The notes under the pieces are model-generated. The model searched no databases, was not told the origin of the DNA, and saw only the letters and a program-made list of their open reading frames with translations. A program made the translations under genes and the position numbers. A DNA stretch of 64,000 bases from positions 3,224,001-3,288,000 of the forward strand of contig NZ_CP049143.1 in assembly GCF_011044495.1 (NCBI RefSeq), read 5' to 3'. Source of the DNA: Roseimicrobium sp. ORNL1 (lineage in GTDB: Bacteria > Verrucomicrobiota > Verrucomicrobiia > Verrucomicrobiales > Verrucomicrobiaceae). Shown piece after piece: positions 8,694-17,937 of the stretch; position 1 is the stretch's first letter, and each line of letters starts with the position of its first letter.

Positions 8694-9536
8694 TTGAAAC
8701 TGTCAACTGCACCTCCACCTTTATCTGCGGCGCCGCCACCCCGGTTGCCGCGGGTGGGTGGAATCCGGTCCGAGCTGGTGCGCTACACGATGCAGAGTGG
8801 TCGCATCGGGGCGCGCATGTGGCTTGCGTGTGCCAATGCCATCCTTGCGAGCTTTCTCGTGACGGGTGGCGTGGGGTTGTACCAGGCCCCCTTTGAGCTG
8901 AGCCTCTACGAAGAGGGCAACACCGACCGGGATGCCAATGATGAAACCATGGGTGGCATGGTGGAACTGCAAGCGGATTCCGTGGAGCAGGAGGTTGTTC
9001 CCGAGGAAGAGGTGGTGGAGGAAGTCGTGCCCGAAGAGGTGGTGGTGGAGCAGCCCGTGCCGGAGATCGTGGAGCCGGTCGTGCCAGAGAATGTGATCTT
9101 CCCCGTGCCTGAGAAGCAGGAGATCGTTGAGCCCATCAAGATGGAAGAGGTGAAGCCCAAGCCGGAGCCGAAACCCAAGCCCAAACCTCAGGCGCCGCGT
9201 CCGCGACCGGCCACGGTGCAGTCCACAGGTACGGGCACGGGATCTGGCGCGAGTGGCGCAGGGCAGGGGATGCGCACCGGTGGCACAGGCAGCATAGGCA
9301 AGCGGCCTGCACCACCCTATCCTTCCTGGGCACGGGCCAAGGGAATCTCCGGCAGTCCGAAGTTTGTCATCGCTTGCGACGCCACCGGTACCATCACGTC
9401 AATTCGTGTGCTGAGCACGAGCGGCAATTCTGAGCTGGACAATTACGCTTTGAGCTGGATTCAGCGCCGCTGGCGTTTCCCAGCAGGAGCGGCCACGACT
9501 TATACCGTTCCCTTCATCTTTCAGCTCCGTCGCTAA
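8694..9536 (+). CDS. TonB-family energy transducer
   Basis: The product has 280 residues from a TTG. An ATG at 8790 would give 248 and still keep the membrane helix. The order is: cytoplasmic Pro-rich start, one membrane helix at about 42-65 (WLACANAILASFLVTGGVGLY), an acidic Val/Glu/Pro segment (about 95-150), a Lys-Pro run (about 150-170), a Gly/Thr/Ser linker, and a C-terminal domain (about 205-280) with 'PPYPSWARAKGISGSPKFVIACD'. This is the classical TonB layout: the periplasmic arm spans the envelope and the C-terminal domain contacts the TonB box of outer membrane receptors. ExbB and ExbD homologues follow directly. It probably energises receptors such as the one at the left edge. Confidence 0.9.
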   Translation: MKLSTAPPPLSAAPPPRLPRVGGIRSELVRYTMQSGRIGARMWLACANAILASFLVTGGVGLYQAPFELSLYEEGNTDRDANDETMGGMVELQADSVEQEVVPEEEVVEEVVPEEVVVEQPVPEIVEPVVPENVIFPVPEKQEIVEPIKMEEVKPKPEPKPKPKPQAPRPRPATVQSTGTGTGSGASGAGQGMRTGGTGSIGKRPAPPYPSWARAKGISGSPKFVIACDATGTITSIRVLSTSGNSELDNYALSWIQRRWRFPAGAATTYTVPFIFQLRR

Positions 9537-9565
9537 GATATCCCGCCAGTCACTCAAGATAAGTA

Positions 9566-10228
9566 ATGACCATCGAAATCACACCCATCCTCGGCAACGC
9601 CATTGTGGAATACGTCCATAAGGGCGGCCCGATCATGTATCCCATCCTGCTGACGGCGGTGGTGGCCATCTGTATTCTCGCTGAGCGTATCACCTGGTGG
9701 CTGCGCCTTACCGGGCGCCGCGATCCCAAGCGGCTGGAGTCGGTGTACGGTGCGATTGAAGAGGGGAACATGAAGGAGGCCATCCAGCTTTCCCGCAATT
9801 CCTCCGACCCGGTCATCCGCATGATACATCATGGTTTGAACCATCATCACAGCTCCTTGCAGGGCGCGCTTGAAGTCGCCGCCGGACTGGAGATGCAGAA
9901 GGCGGGCCGTTTCCTGAATGCCATGGATACCATCGTGACACTCGGGCCGCTGCTCGGCCTGCTGGGCACGGTGACGGGGATCATGGGTTCCTTCACCTCC
10001 ATCGGTGACAGCGAACTCGCCGTCGAAAAGGTGACGGGCGGTATCGGTGAAGCACTCATCGCCACGGCAGCTGGTCTTGGGATCGCCATCAGCACGCTCA
10101 TTCCGCTGAACTACTTCCACTCGCGTCTGGCGAAGTTCCAGTTCGACCTCGAAGCCGCCGCCACGAACGTGACCGTGCTCGTGGCGCAGAATGAGGCGGA
10201 GCAGAAGAGCCTCGGCTACACGGCGTAA
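9566..10228 (+). CDS. exbB: ExbB/TolQ/MotA-type proton channel subunit
   Basis: The 220-residue protein has three membrane helices: about 18-38 (IMYPILLTAVVAICILAERIT), about 125-150 (IVTLGPLLGLLGTVTGIMGSF) and about 168-190 (ALIATAAGLGIAISTLIPLNYF). A cytoplasmic loop lies between the first two. The segment 'LGPLLGLLGTVTGIM' and the final 'EALIATAAGLGIAI' are signature stretches of the MotA/TolQ/ExbB family. With the ExbD-like protein encoded 36 bases downstream it forms the inner membrane motor that uses proton flow to drive the TonB-like protein encoded upstream. The genes are closely spaced on the same strand. Confidence 0.93.
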   Translation: MTIEITPILGNAIVEYVHKGGPIMYPILLTAVVAICILAERITWWLRLTGRRDPKRLESVYGAIEEGNMKEAIQLSRNSSDPVIRMIHHGLNHHHSSLQGALEVAAGLEMQKAGRFLNAMDTIVTLGPLLGLLGTVTGIMGSFTSIGDSELAVEKVTGGIGEALIATAAGLGIAISTLIPLNYFHSRLAKFQFDLEAAATNVTVLVAQNEAEQKSLGYTA

Positions 10229-10264
10229 CTTTTTGCCAAGCACAGCAGCCACCAGCCTGAGCTC

Positions 10265-10798
10265 ATGAAGCTACGCTCTCCCATTCCCCAGAAGAAGGCT
10301 CGATTGGAGATCATCCCGTTGATCGACATCATGTTCTTCCTGCTCGCCTCGTTCATGCTCGTGAGCCTGACGATGGCGAAGCAGCAGACCATCAAGGTCT
10401 CCCTGCCCACTGCCACCACGGCGAAGCAGGACTTCAAGCCGGACATGATCAACCTCGCGGTCGATGCCAGCGGCAACTACTTCATGGATACCAATCGCAT
10501 GACGCTGCCAGAACTGGAGAAAGCGTTGTTCGAGAAGTTCAAGGTCAACGCCGAGACTCCCGTATACATCAGCGGGGATGCCAATGCCCGCCATGGCTCC
10601 ATGGTGCAGGTTCTCGACACGGTGCGCCGAGTCGGTTTCCAAAAGGTGGCCTTCCAGACGAAGGCTCCTGACATGGCGAAGGGCCCGGCTGGTGCTACCG
10701 CTCCCGGTGCTGCTGCGACTCCTGCGTCAGCGCCAGCGCCAGTCCCGGCACCTGCCCCCGTTTCCGCTCCAGCTCCCGCATCTGCACCTGTTCAGTAA
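10265..10798 (+). CDS. exbD: ExbD/TolR family protein with Pro-Ala tail
   Basis: The product has 177 residues. A short cytoplasmic N-terminus is followed by a single membrane helix (about 17-38, IPLIDIMFFLLASFMLVSLT). Asp21 sits where the proton-carrying Asp of ExbD/TolR lies. The periplasmic domain (about 55-135) has 'DASGNYFMDTNRMTLPELEKAL' and 'VYISGDANARHGSMVQVLDTVR', both typical. Unusual is a C-terminal tail from about residue 139 made almost entirely of Pro, Ala, Val and Ser (repeats of the type APxPAPAP). It is not needed in known ExbD proteins and may reach towards the peptidoglycan or a partner. Confidence 0.92.
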   Translation: MKLRSPIPQKKARLEIIPLIDIMFFLLASFMLVSLTMAKQQTIKVSLPTATTAKQDFKPDMINLAVDASGNYFMDTNRMTLPELEKALFEKFKVNAETPVYISGDANARHGSMVQVLDTVRRVGFQKVAFQTKAPDMAKGPAGATAPGAAATPASAPAPVPAPAPVSAPAPASAPVQ

Positions 10799-10804
10799 GC
10801 CGTC

Positions 10805-11356
10805 ATGACGAAGTTTCTTGGAGTATTGTTGGCAGTGCTGGTGCTTGGTATCTGCGGTCTCTGCGCGAAGCAGTGGATCCGCGAGACGGAACTGCGCACC
10901 AGTCTGAAGGAAGTGGAAGGCCTGCTCGATGAGGAGCGTGGCAAGCGCAACACGCTTGAGGAAAAGCTTTCCGCTTGGGAGAAGGAAATCAAGCAACTCA
11001 CCCTGCGCATTGATGAACAGGGGGCGAAGATTGCTGCTCAAGAGCAGGAGGCGAACGCCACCAAGCTGCAGCTCGCCGAAGCCACCGCACGGGCGGAGAA
11101 ACTGCAGAAGAAACTCGCCGCCAATGCCACCGGCATGGAGCAGAGCAAGGAGACCATTGAAAGTCAAAACGCTGCCGTCATCGCCCAGAATGAGGCCGTA
11201 AAGAAGCAGAACGAAACCATCGAGAAGCAGAACCAGATGCTCAAGGATCTAGCCACCGAACGTGATGGCGTCGTGGACAAGCTCAATACGCGCACCACGG
11301 AGTACAACGATCTCATGACGAAGTACAACGAGCTCGCGAAGAAGGCGGCGCAGTAG
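10805..11356 (+). CDS. membrane-anchored coiled-coil protein of the TonB operon
   Basis: The 183-residue product starts 6 bases after exbD. Residues 4-20 (FLGVLLAVLVLGICGLC) form one membrane helix or uncleaved signal. The rest is an uninterrupted heptad-like coiled coil rich in Glu, Lys, Gln and Ala. It contains short internal repeats of the type 'QNEAVKKQNETIEKQNQ' (about 125-145). No enzymatic motif is present. Tight linkage to tonB-exbB-exbD suggests it serves the same complex, for example as a periplasmic spacer or stabiliser. Such a fourth gene is not part of the canonical system. Confidence 0.75.
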   Translation: MTKFLGVLLAVLVLGICGLCAKQWIRETELRTSLKEVEGLLDEERGKRNTLEEKLSAWEKEIKQLTLRIDEQGAKIAAQEQEANATKLQLAEATARAEKLQKKLAANATGMEQSKETIESQNAAVIAQNEAVKKQNETIEKQNQMLKDLATERDGVVDKLNTRTTEYNDLMTKYNELAKKAAQ

Positions 11357-12100
11357 GGGTGGGGGATAAGGAAAAAGGGGTTCGTCGAGTTTTCGACAGG
11401 GTGAGCGGGGGCTGTTTCATGATCGCGAAGCTGACGACTGCGGCGTGCTTCGCGAAGTAGAACATGGAGTTGGTTTGCGGTGCGGTGTCCCACCGCCTCC
11501 GCCCAACTATAGTCGGACGCGTAGGAGCGCATCCCTACCGCAGGTTTGATGAGGGAACGCTCACCCTAGAGGAGGAGGGTGGTGTTACCGCTTTCCATTG
11601 GGATTGGTGAACAGAAAAACGTTTGGGAGCGATTGAGCTCCTCCCCCGTCCCGCACATAAGCGCCTTCTCTAGATATGGCGGTAGGGATGCGCTCCTGCG
11701 CGTCCGTTTATAGCGGGCGGAGGTGGGAGGGCTGCAACGTTGTGAGGTGACCCGCGTTGTTACGTTCATGGCATTCAGTTGCTTCTGCGAAGTGCATGAG
11801 CACCACGAAAGCTCTGGGCATGAATAAGTGTGCATAAAGACTTATTGTGTAGCGGCTCTCGTGGTTTGTTGCATGCATTCGTGTTAGGCGGGCGCACTTG
11901 TGGTTCTTGATTGATTCGCTGATAACAATTCCGCCAACGGTGATATTGCACGATATCACTCTCTGCCAGGAACTTCCCAGCCTGGCATGGGTCTGTGGTT
12001 ATTTCTTAATTTAGTAGAGAAAATACTGGCGTCATCTCCTCGAATGGAGGGCTGATTTTTTTGCCCTCTACTCTGCCTGCTTGCTTCCGGAGGCATTGCT
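11357..12100. other. long intergenic region with repeat element and autotransporter leader
   Basis: This holds no convincing gene. It contains the family-1 inverted-repeat element copy B (11493-11726), a small palindrome at its left (GTCGA...TCGAC near 11380) and A/T-rich DNA at 11780-12060 that probably carries the promoter of the autotransporter. A good ribosome binding site, GGAGG at 12089-12093, stands 7 bases before the autotransporter ATG. Confidence 0.6.
11493..11726. repeat. MITE-like inverted-repeat element, family 1, copy B
   Basis: Arms of about 48 bases (11493-11541 and 11678-11726) are inverted copies. They match the arms of copy A at 2271-2509, including the core GGTAGGGATGCGCTCCTGCG. 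The inner parts of A and B are alignable but clearly diverged (for example a shared stretch around GATT-G-GAA-AGAA-CG), so the copies are old or evolve fast. There is no coding capacity. Confidence 0.8.
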
Positions 12101-15100
12101 ATGGAAGGAATAAATCCCCTGGCTGCGCGTTTTCGCAGCCCATGTAAGCTGTTCTCAACGAATCCCAGGTTGGCAATGACCGCCATATTGGTCGTTGCCT
12201 TCAGTATCAACCTTGAATATGCGGGCATGAGTCAGGTCGTGACCCCGGTTTCCGTCAACGGAACTCCCACGACGGTGCCGGCAGGATCGATCATCAATGT
12301 GGCCAATCCTGCAATCCCGGGCTTGAATGCCATCAATCCCGGTGGCGTCATTACGGCCAACAACATCACCATCAATCTCGGTACAGGAGCCACGATTGGA
12401 GCCTCCGCGGCAAGCGGTGGTGTCATCCATCTGAGCGGATCCAGCGTCCTCACGGTGACGACCTCCGCCAACCAGAGAGGTGTCCTGTCGGTAGGCAGCG
12501 GCAGTTTGATCGATGGAACGGGGACCACCATCACCACCGGCGCAGCAGCAACCACCGCAAGCAACCTCAATGCCCTACGCGTTGAGAGCGGCGGTGCTGC
12601 CACATTCGTCAATGCCGCCATCTCCACCCGTGGCGGTGGGAATGGCACGTTGAACCACGCCGTCTTTGCCACGGGATCCGGCAGCACCGTTTCCCTGACA
12701 GGCGGCACGGTCGAAACGTTGTCACGGGGTTCCACCGGTTTGCGAGCAGAGGATGGTGCGGTAATCACGCTCAGTGGAACTCAGGTCACCACGACGGGAA
12801 CTTATGTTGCTACCACCTTTCTGGGCAGCCATGCCCTGCATGCCATCGGAACCGGGACTGAAATCAATGGCACCGGCGTCATTTTGAATGTCTCGGGAGC
12901 GACCGGGACTGGGGATGCCGCGCTGGCCGAAGGTGGAGGGAGCATTTCGTTGATTGGCAGCACGCTTACCGCAAATAGTTCCTCGCCCACGGATGCTGCT
13001 CCCTCGTCGGCGGCGCGGGCGATTTCGGGCGGCACGTTTCAAATAAGTGGTGTCGGCAGCACAATCACCGCGACAGGTACCCGTGGACATGGTGTCTCGG
13101 TTCAGGATGCAGGCTCTTCCGCTTCAATCAGCGACACCGCAATCGCCGTAAGTGGTCCCCGGGCCTATGGCATCCAGATCATCGCAGGGGGCACCGCGAC
13201 CGTGACTGACAGCTCCATCTTGGTCACCCAACTGGGCGGAGTTCAGGTGGAGAATATCGGTTCCAGTATCGAACTGACAAACACCACGGTCCGAACTACG
13301 GGTCCTACCAGCTACGGTGTGAGGACGATCACGGGTTCTTCGGCGACCATCACAGGTGGATCCGTGACCACGGAGGGGCGTGATTCCGCGGGCCTGGCTG
13401 CATCCAGCCCTCTTGGCGGTTCTTCCACGATCCACGCCACCAATGTTACGGTCGTGACCAGCGGCATCGACAACTCCATGGGGGCGATCGCCGACCAAGC
13501 AGGTGATATCACATTGAACGGGGGATCCGTCACCACCTCGGGAAACAGTGTCCGCGCCGGCGCACGCGCACATGGCCTTGCAGCCCGCAATCCGGAAGCC
13601 AGTCTCATCGCCATTGGTACCAGCGTCCTGACAACGGGTGAGGAGGCCATGGGTGTGGTGGCAGATGATGGGGGTGTCGTGACGTTGTTAAACAACACCA
13701 TCACCACAACGAATCGGTTGGGACTCGGTCTCTTTTCCGTGGTGGAGCAGGTGGGACCGCAGTTCCCTGCCACCATCACGGGTACCAATCTCACGGTGGA
13801 GACCTCTGGCCTGAATGCGTACGGGGTGCTCGCTCAGCAGAACTTCCTCGCTGCCCCGGCATTGGTGGAAATCTTCAACTCTTCTGTGACCACGCACGGA
13901 GAGAATGCCGTGGGATTGCGCGCCGTGTCGGGAGGGACGGTGATTGCCCACAATAGTTCCGTGTCCACTCAGGGATTGAGGGCTCACGGAATACTGGCCA
14001 GGAGCAGTCCCAGTTCAGTCACGGTAAACAACTCGAACGTCATTTCCACAGGTGAATTCGCACATGGAGCGGTCGCCGAGAACGGTGGCCTCATTGTGGG
14101 GAACAATTCACTGGTGATGGCCACGGGAAACTTGTCCGCAGCGCTCTTCGCCCTTGGTGAAGGTGGGCCCGTTTCCGTCGCGAGATTCACCAGCAGCCGC
14201 CTCATCAATCGGAGTGGCCCTACCATCGCCGTGGCAGGGGCCGCCAACATCACGCTCACCAACTCATTCGCTGGCGGAAGTGGGGAGTGGTTGCGCGTCG
14301 CCACTGCCGCCGACTTCCCCCTCCTCACAGCGCCGGAACCAGCCATCGTGGGAATTCCCGACACGCCCGACCCCGAGTTTCCTCCTGACGAGCCCGAACC
14401 TGAGCCTGAACCCTTCGCCGCGCCTGCCATCGTCGCACTCGCGGCCACACCGGGCCTGGCAAACATCACTCTCGTGAACTCTACGGTGGTGGGCTCGGCC
14501 TTCACCGCCCCGGGAAGTGTTTCCAATCTCACCATGGTGGACAACAGCCTCTGGGAAATGACCGGGAGTTCGAACATCACGAACCTTCACATCGTGGACA
14601 GCTACATCCACTTCTCCACACCGACGGGACCGGAGTTCAAAATCCTCACCATCAATGGCAATCTCTCCGGGCAGCGCGGACTCTTCGGCATGAATACCGA
14701 TCTCCGGCGCATCCTGGGAGATCTCCTGGTGATTGAGGGGCTGGGGCAGGGCAATCATCAACTGCTGATCTTCAATCGTGGCGGCAGTCCCACGGGCCCC
14801 GGGCAGGCGTTGCGCGTGGTCCAGACGACTGATGGTGCCGCAGGCGCAATCTTCAAACTGGCGAACCCTGGTGAGAAAGTGGAGGCGGGCGTCTTCGTCT
14901 ACCGCCTGCGTCTGGGGAACAATCAGGGCAACACGCCTGATCCCACAGCATGGTACTTGGTGAATGAAATCGTGGATGTAGATGGCGGAATCGGAGGCGG
15001 AGGTGGTGGCGGCATTCCTGAACTCAGTGCCGAGGGTCACGTGATCACCAGCACCGCAGCGGTACTGCCGGTGATCTGGTTTGGCGAACTCAACACGCTC

Positions 15101-16030
15101 CATGAACGCATGGGTGAACTGAGATTAGGATATGCACCCACTCCTGCTCGACATGACCCAAAGAACCCCGTTGCTGTGGACGGGAAATACGTGGTGCCAG
15201 TCAAAACCCCAGCCCCGGTACAACCGGCCGAGCAGCGCTGGGATGTGTGGCTGCGTGGTTATGGTAGACGCCTGAATGCGGATCCTGGAGGAGTCAGCAG
15301 CTTTGACGAGTACCTCTGGGGCATTTCCATGGGTGTGGATCGATCATTCCGTTTGGAGAATGGGCGCTTCTGGCTTGGGGCGTACGGCGGCTATAGCGGT
15401 GCGGATCGTGACTTTGACGAGCGCGGCGAAGGCGACACGGAAAGTGCCTATGGTGGTGTCTATGGCACCTGGATGACAGACAGTGGCTGGTATCTCGATG
15501 TCGTGGGCAAGGTGAACCGGTTCGAGAATGAGTTGGGTCCAGTTTCGAACCTCGGGGAGCACTTCCACAGCAGCTATCACAACTGGGGTCTGGGCCTCTC
15601 GGTGGAAGTGGGACGTCAGTTCCCGTTGGGCAAGGGATGGTTTGTGGAGCCGCAGCTGCAGGCCGCCTACACACACATCACCGGCGGAGATTACACCACG
15701 GAATCTGGAATCGGCGTGAACGCGGACGAGGCCGATGTCTTCCAATTGAGGGCTGGTGTCATCGTGGGATGCCGGATCGAACACAACGGGTCCATCTGGC
15801 AGCCGTATGTCAGGGCCTCAGTGATCGATGCCCTGACGGAGGGGGGCCGTATCAACGCCGACGGTGCGGATTTGAATGTGGATCTGGACGGCGTGCGCTT
15901 CGAAGGTGGAGTGGGTCTTATCACTCAGCTCACCTCGCGCGATCAACTTTACATGGAGTACACGGCAGCGTTCGGCGATAAGATCGATGAACCCTGGAAT
16001 GTGAGCCTTGGGTTCCGCAGGCTTTGGTAG
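12101..16030 (+). CDS. autotransporter with beta-helix passenger and C-terminal barrel
   Basis: The 1309-residue protein uses the ATG behind GGAGG. The N-terminus has a long signal region; the hydrophobic part AMTAILVVAFSINLEYAG lies at about 25-42. The passenger (about 50-1000) consists of repeated short segments such as 'TTSG..A.G..A..GG.I...nssV.T.G', with many Gly, Thr, Ser and Asn. This is typical of a right-handed beta helix. An acidic Pro-rich hinge interrupts it at about 750-772 (PDEPEPEPEP). The translocator barrel starts near 1047 (RWDVWLRGYGRR) and ends in ...LGFRRLW; a terminal aromatic residue suits BAM recognition. The barrel threads the passenger to the cell surface (type Va secretion). 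No protease or lipase motif is seen, so the role is probably adhesion or surface structure. No passenger-processing gene is nearby. Confidence 0.92.
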   Translation: MEGINPLAARFRSPCKLFSTNPRLAMTAILVVAFSINLEYAGMSQVVTPVSVNGTPTTVPAGSIINVANPAIPGLNAINPGGVITANNITINLGTGATIGASAASGGVIHLSGSSVLTVTTSANQRGVLSVGSGSLIDGTGTTITTGAAATTASNLNALRVESGGAATFVNAAISTRGGGNGTLNHAVFATGSGSTVSLTGGTVETLSRGSTGLRAEDGAVITLSGTQVTTTGTYVATTFLGSHALHAIGTGTEINGTGVILNVSGATGTGDAALAEGGGSISLIGSTLTANSSSPTDAAPSSAARAISGGTFQISGVGSTITATGTRGHGVSVQDAGSSASISDTAIAVSGPRAYGIQIIAGGTATVTDSSILVTQLGGVQVENIGSSIELTNTTVRTTGPTSYGVRTITGSSATITGGSVTTEGRDSAGLAASSPLGGSSTIHATNVTVVTSGIDNSMGAIADQAGDITLNGGSVTTSGNSVRAGARAHGLAARNPEASLIAIGTSVLTTGEEAMGVVADDGGVVTLLNNTITTTNRLGLGLFSVVEQVGPQFPATITGTNLTVETSGLNAYGVLAQQNFLAAPALVEIFNSSVTTHGENAVGLRAVSGGTVIAHNSSVSTQGLRAHGILARSSPSSVTVNNSNVISTGEFAHGAVAENGGLIVGNNSLVMATGNLSAALFALGEGGPVSVARFTSSRLINRSGPTIAVAGAANITLTNSFAGGSGEWLRVATAADFPLLTAPEPAIVGIPDTPDPEFPPDEPEPEPEPFAAPAIVALAATPGLANITLVNSTVVGSAFTAPGSVSNLTMVDNSLWEMTGSSNITNLHIVDSYIHFSTPTGPEFKILTINGNLSGQRGLFGMNTDLRRILGDLLVIEGLGQGNHQLLIFNRGGSPTGPGQALRVVQTTDGAAGAIFKLANPGEKVEAGVFVYRLRLGNNQGNTPDPTAWYLVNEIVDVDGGIGGGGGGGIPELSAEGHVITSTAAVLPVIWFGELNTLHERMGELRLGYAPTPARHDPKNPVAVDGKYVVPVKTPAPVQPAEQRWDVWLRGYGRRLNADPGGVSSFDEYLWGISMGVDRSFRLENGRFWLGAYGGYSGADRDFDERGEGDTESAYGGVYGTWMTDSGWYLDVVGKVNRFENELGPVSNLGEHFHSSYHNWGLGLSVEVGRQFPLGKGWFVEPQLQAAYTHITGGDYTTESGIGVNADEADVFQLRAGVIVGCRIEHNGSIWQPYVRASVIDALTEGGRINADGADLNVDLDGVRFEGGVGLITQLTSRDQLYMEYTAAFGDKIDEPWNVSLGFRRLW

Positions 16031-16042
16031 TGTCGCTTCTGC

Positions 16043-17332
16043 TTAGGCGAGCAGCGCACCCGTCTCCGGCTCGCTCAGGGCTTCGCTAAGCTTCTGCTCC
16101 AGCGCATCCGCCGGCACTTCGCTCTTGAAGCGCGTGCGCATGTTCTGCAGCGTGAGCATGGGATACTCAGCACCCACCACGACCCCAAAGTGCGCCTTGC
16201 TGTTGTCCGCTGCCTGGAACTGCTTGCCGACCTTTTGCGCGGTGAAGCTGTAGTCGGCACGCATGCCAGCCTGACGCAGGCGCTGCACGATGGCCAGCGC
16301 ATTGCTGCGCTGTGCTTCATCTGCGATGATCACGTAAGCATCCAGGGCAGAGGCCTGATGCGTCCACTGGTCCATGGCTGCTTGTGCTGCGGGCGTAACC
16401 TTGATGAGTTCGCCGAGGACCACATCACCCATGGCGAAACCGCACGCAGGGAGATTCACGGAACCGTCGCTGAGGAGACCTACGAGATTGTCATAACGAC
16501 CGCCGCCGGCGATGGCGCGCAGACCATGCTTCACATCAAACGCCTCGAACACCGTGCCGGTGTAGTAGGCGAGACCACGCACGATGCCGGGGTCGATCTT
16601 CACATACTGCCAGAGGCCACGGGCGGAGAGATTCTCACGCAGAGGAGCGAAGGTGGGATGATCTTCATTCACCGAGGCGATGAACTCACGCACCTGCGCC
16701 AGTGAAATGCCCAGTGCCTGGAGCTTCTCATCCGTCACGGCTTCGGGAGCGCGTTCCATCTTGTCGATGACCTGAAGAAAAGAGGCGTTCTTCTCTTCAT
16801 CGAGCGAGAACTTCGCTGCGAAGTCCGCCCACAGGCGACGATCACTCAGGCGAATCACAAAGTCGCCCGGTTCCAAGCCGAAGGTGCGCAGGCTTTCGAT
16901 GGCAAAGGCCACCAGCTCCGCATCCGCCGCAGGGGAGGACTCGCCGAGGATATCGACATTGTATTGATAAAACTCACGGAGGCGTCCGCGCTGCTGGCGC
17001 TCATAGCGAAAGCATGGACCAATCTGAAACCACTTCATGGGCTTCGGATAGTCGCGCTGCTTTGCGGCGGCCATGCGTGCGAGCGTGGGCGTCACCTCAG
17101 GGCGCATGGAGACTTCCTCTTCACCCTTCGTGGTGAAGCAGAAGAGCTGCTCCGTGATCTCCTGCCCGCTCTTCTTGCGATACAGGTCCGTGCTTTCCAG
17201 CATGGGGCCTTCGTATTCCACGAAGCCATGGCGTGCGGCCACTTCGCGCCAGCGGGCGAAGATGTAGTTGCGCCGACCACAATCTTCCGGGAGGAAATCT
17301 CGGAAGCCTTTGACTGTCTGGAAACTTGGCAT
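16043..17332 (-). CDS. hisS: histidine--tRNA ligase
   Basis: The ATG at 17332 gives 429 residues beginning MPSFQTVKGFRDFLPED, the normal HisRS opening. A GTG 24 bases upstream is less likely. Class II motif 2 is seen as FRYERQQRGRLREF (about 109-122). The histidine-specific loop is GLAYYTGTVFEAFD (about 257-270), followed by GGRYDNLVG. The C-terminal anticodon-binding domain covers about 325-415 (DAYVIIADEAQRSNALAIVQRLRQAGM). It charges tRNA-His in the cytoplasm. The gene is convergent with the autotransporter gene, with only 12 bases between the two stops and no obvious terminator. Confidence 0.96.
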   Translation of the reverse strand: MPSFQTVKGFRDFLPEDCGRRNYIFARWREVAARHGFVEYEGPMLESTDLYRKKSGQEITEQLFCFTTKGEEEVSMRPEVTPTLARMAAAKQRDYPKPMKWFQIGPCFRYERQQRGRLREFYQYNVDILGESSPAADAELVAFAIESLRTFGLEPGDFVIRLSDRRLWADFAAKFSLDEEKNASFLQVIDKMERAPEAVTDEKLQALGISLAQVREFIASVNEDHPTFAPLRENLSARGLWQYVKIDPGIVRGLAYYTGTVFEAFDVKHGLRAIAGGGRYDNLVGLLSDGSVNLPACGFAMGDVVLGELIKVTPAAQAAMDQWTHQASALDAYVIIADEAQRSNALAIVQRLRQAGMRADYSFTAQKVGKQFQAADNSKAHFGVVVGAEYPMLTLQNMRTRFKSEVPADALEQKLSEALSEPETGALLA

Positions 17333-17439
17333 GGGAAGGGGGCGCGTGATATGCACCCGCCTGCCCGGGAAATCAAATGCGAATGATCCTGCGCCACGCC
17401 ATGGCGCACGCCATCACGAGGAGCGGAGGAAGGTGGAAA

Positions 17440-17712
17440 TCAGGCTGCTGCCTTTTCCTTTTTGGTGCTGCTCTTGGCCGCCTTCTTCTTCGCAGGAGCC
17501 TTCGCCTTAGGTTTCGCGGCCTTCGGCGCTGGCGTATCCGTGGCGACAGCGCTGGTGAGCCAGTCCGTCAGGGGAATCCAGGCCTCGGAACCGTGCACGC
17601 GGACGAAGTCGCTCTCGCACAGGATGCCTCTCTTCTGGAAGTCCACGATTTCAGCGGGGGCGAAGCCTCCGAATTCGGTGAAGTTGCGGCTGATGTAGAC
17701 AAGGTCGTTCAT
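17440..17712 (-). CDS. GYF_2-like domain protein with Lys/Ala-rich tail
   Basis: The 90-residue product shows, at about 4-52, the pattern of GYF_2 domains: YISRNFTEFGGFAPAEIVDF, then 'RGILCESDFVRVHGSEAWIPLTDWL', with the Gly-Phe turn and the conserved Trp near the end. The C-terminal 30 residues are a Lys/Ala/Pro-rich tail of histone H1-like composition, which could bind nucleic acid. It lies upstream of hisS on the same strand, about 100 bases away, and might be co-transcribed. Function is unknown. Confidence 0.65.
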   Translation of the reverse strand: MNDLVYISRNFTEFGGFAPAEIVDFQKRGILCESDFVRVHGSEAWIPLTDWLTSAVATDTPAPKAAKPKAKAPAKKKAAKSSTKKEKAAA

Positions 17713-17937
17713 TCGTTCAGAGGTAGATGGTTAGTGCCAGATGGTAGGTGTTCGAGTTTGGGGAAGTATGGTTCGCACCGCGGGGTGGCTGGCAACCGAA
17801 CTAATCGTTACAGGCCAAAATCCCGGATGTACGGAGGTCCGGTTTATTCACCTCTTTAAACAAGCAGATACTGTGCCGGATTGGTGTGTGCGGTCACCCG
17901 GAGCTGGACATCGGGCAAGTTCATCGCATCATCGCTG

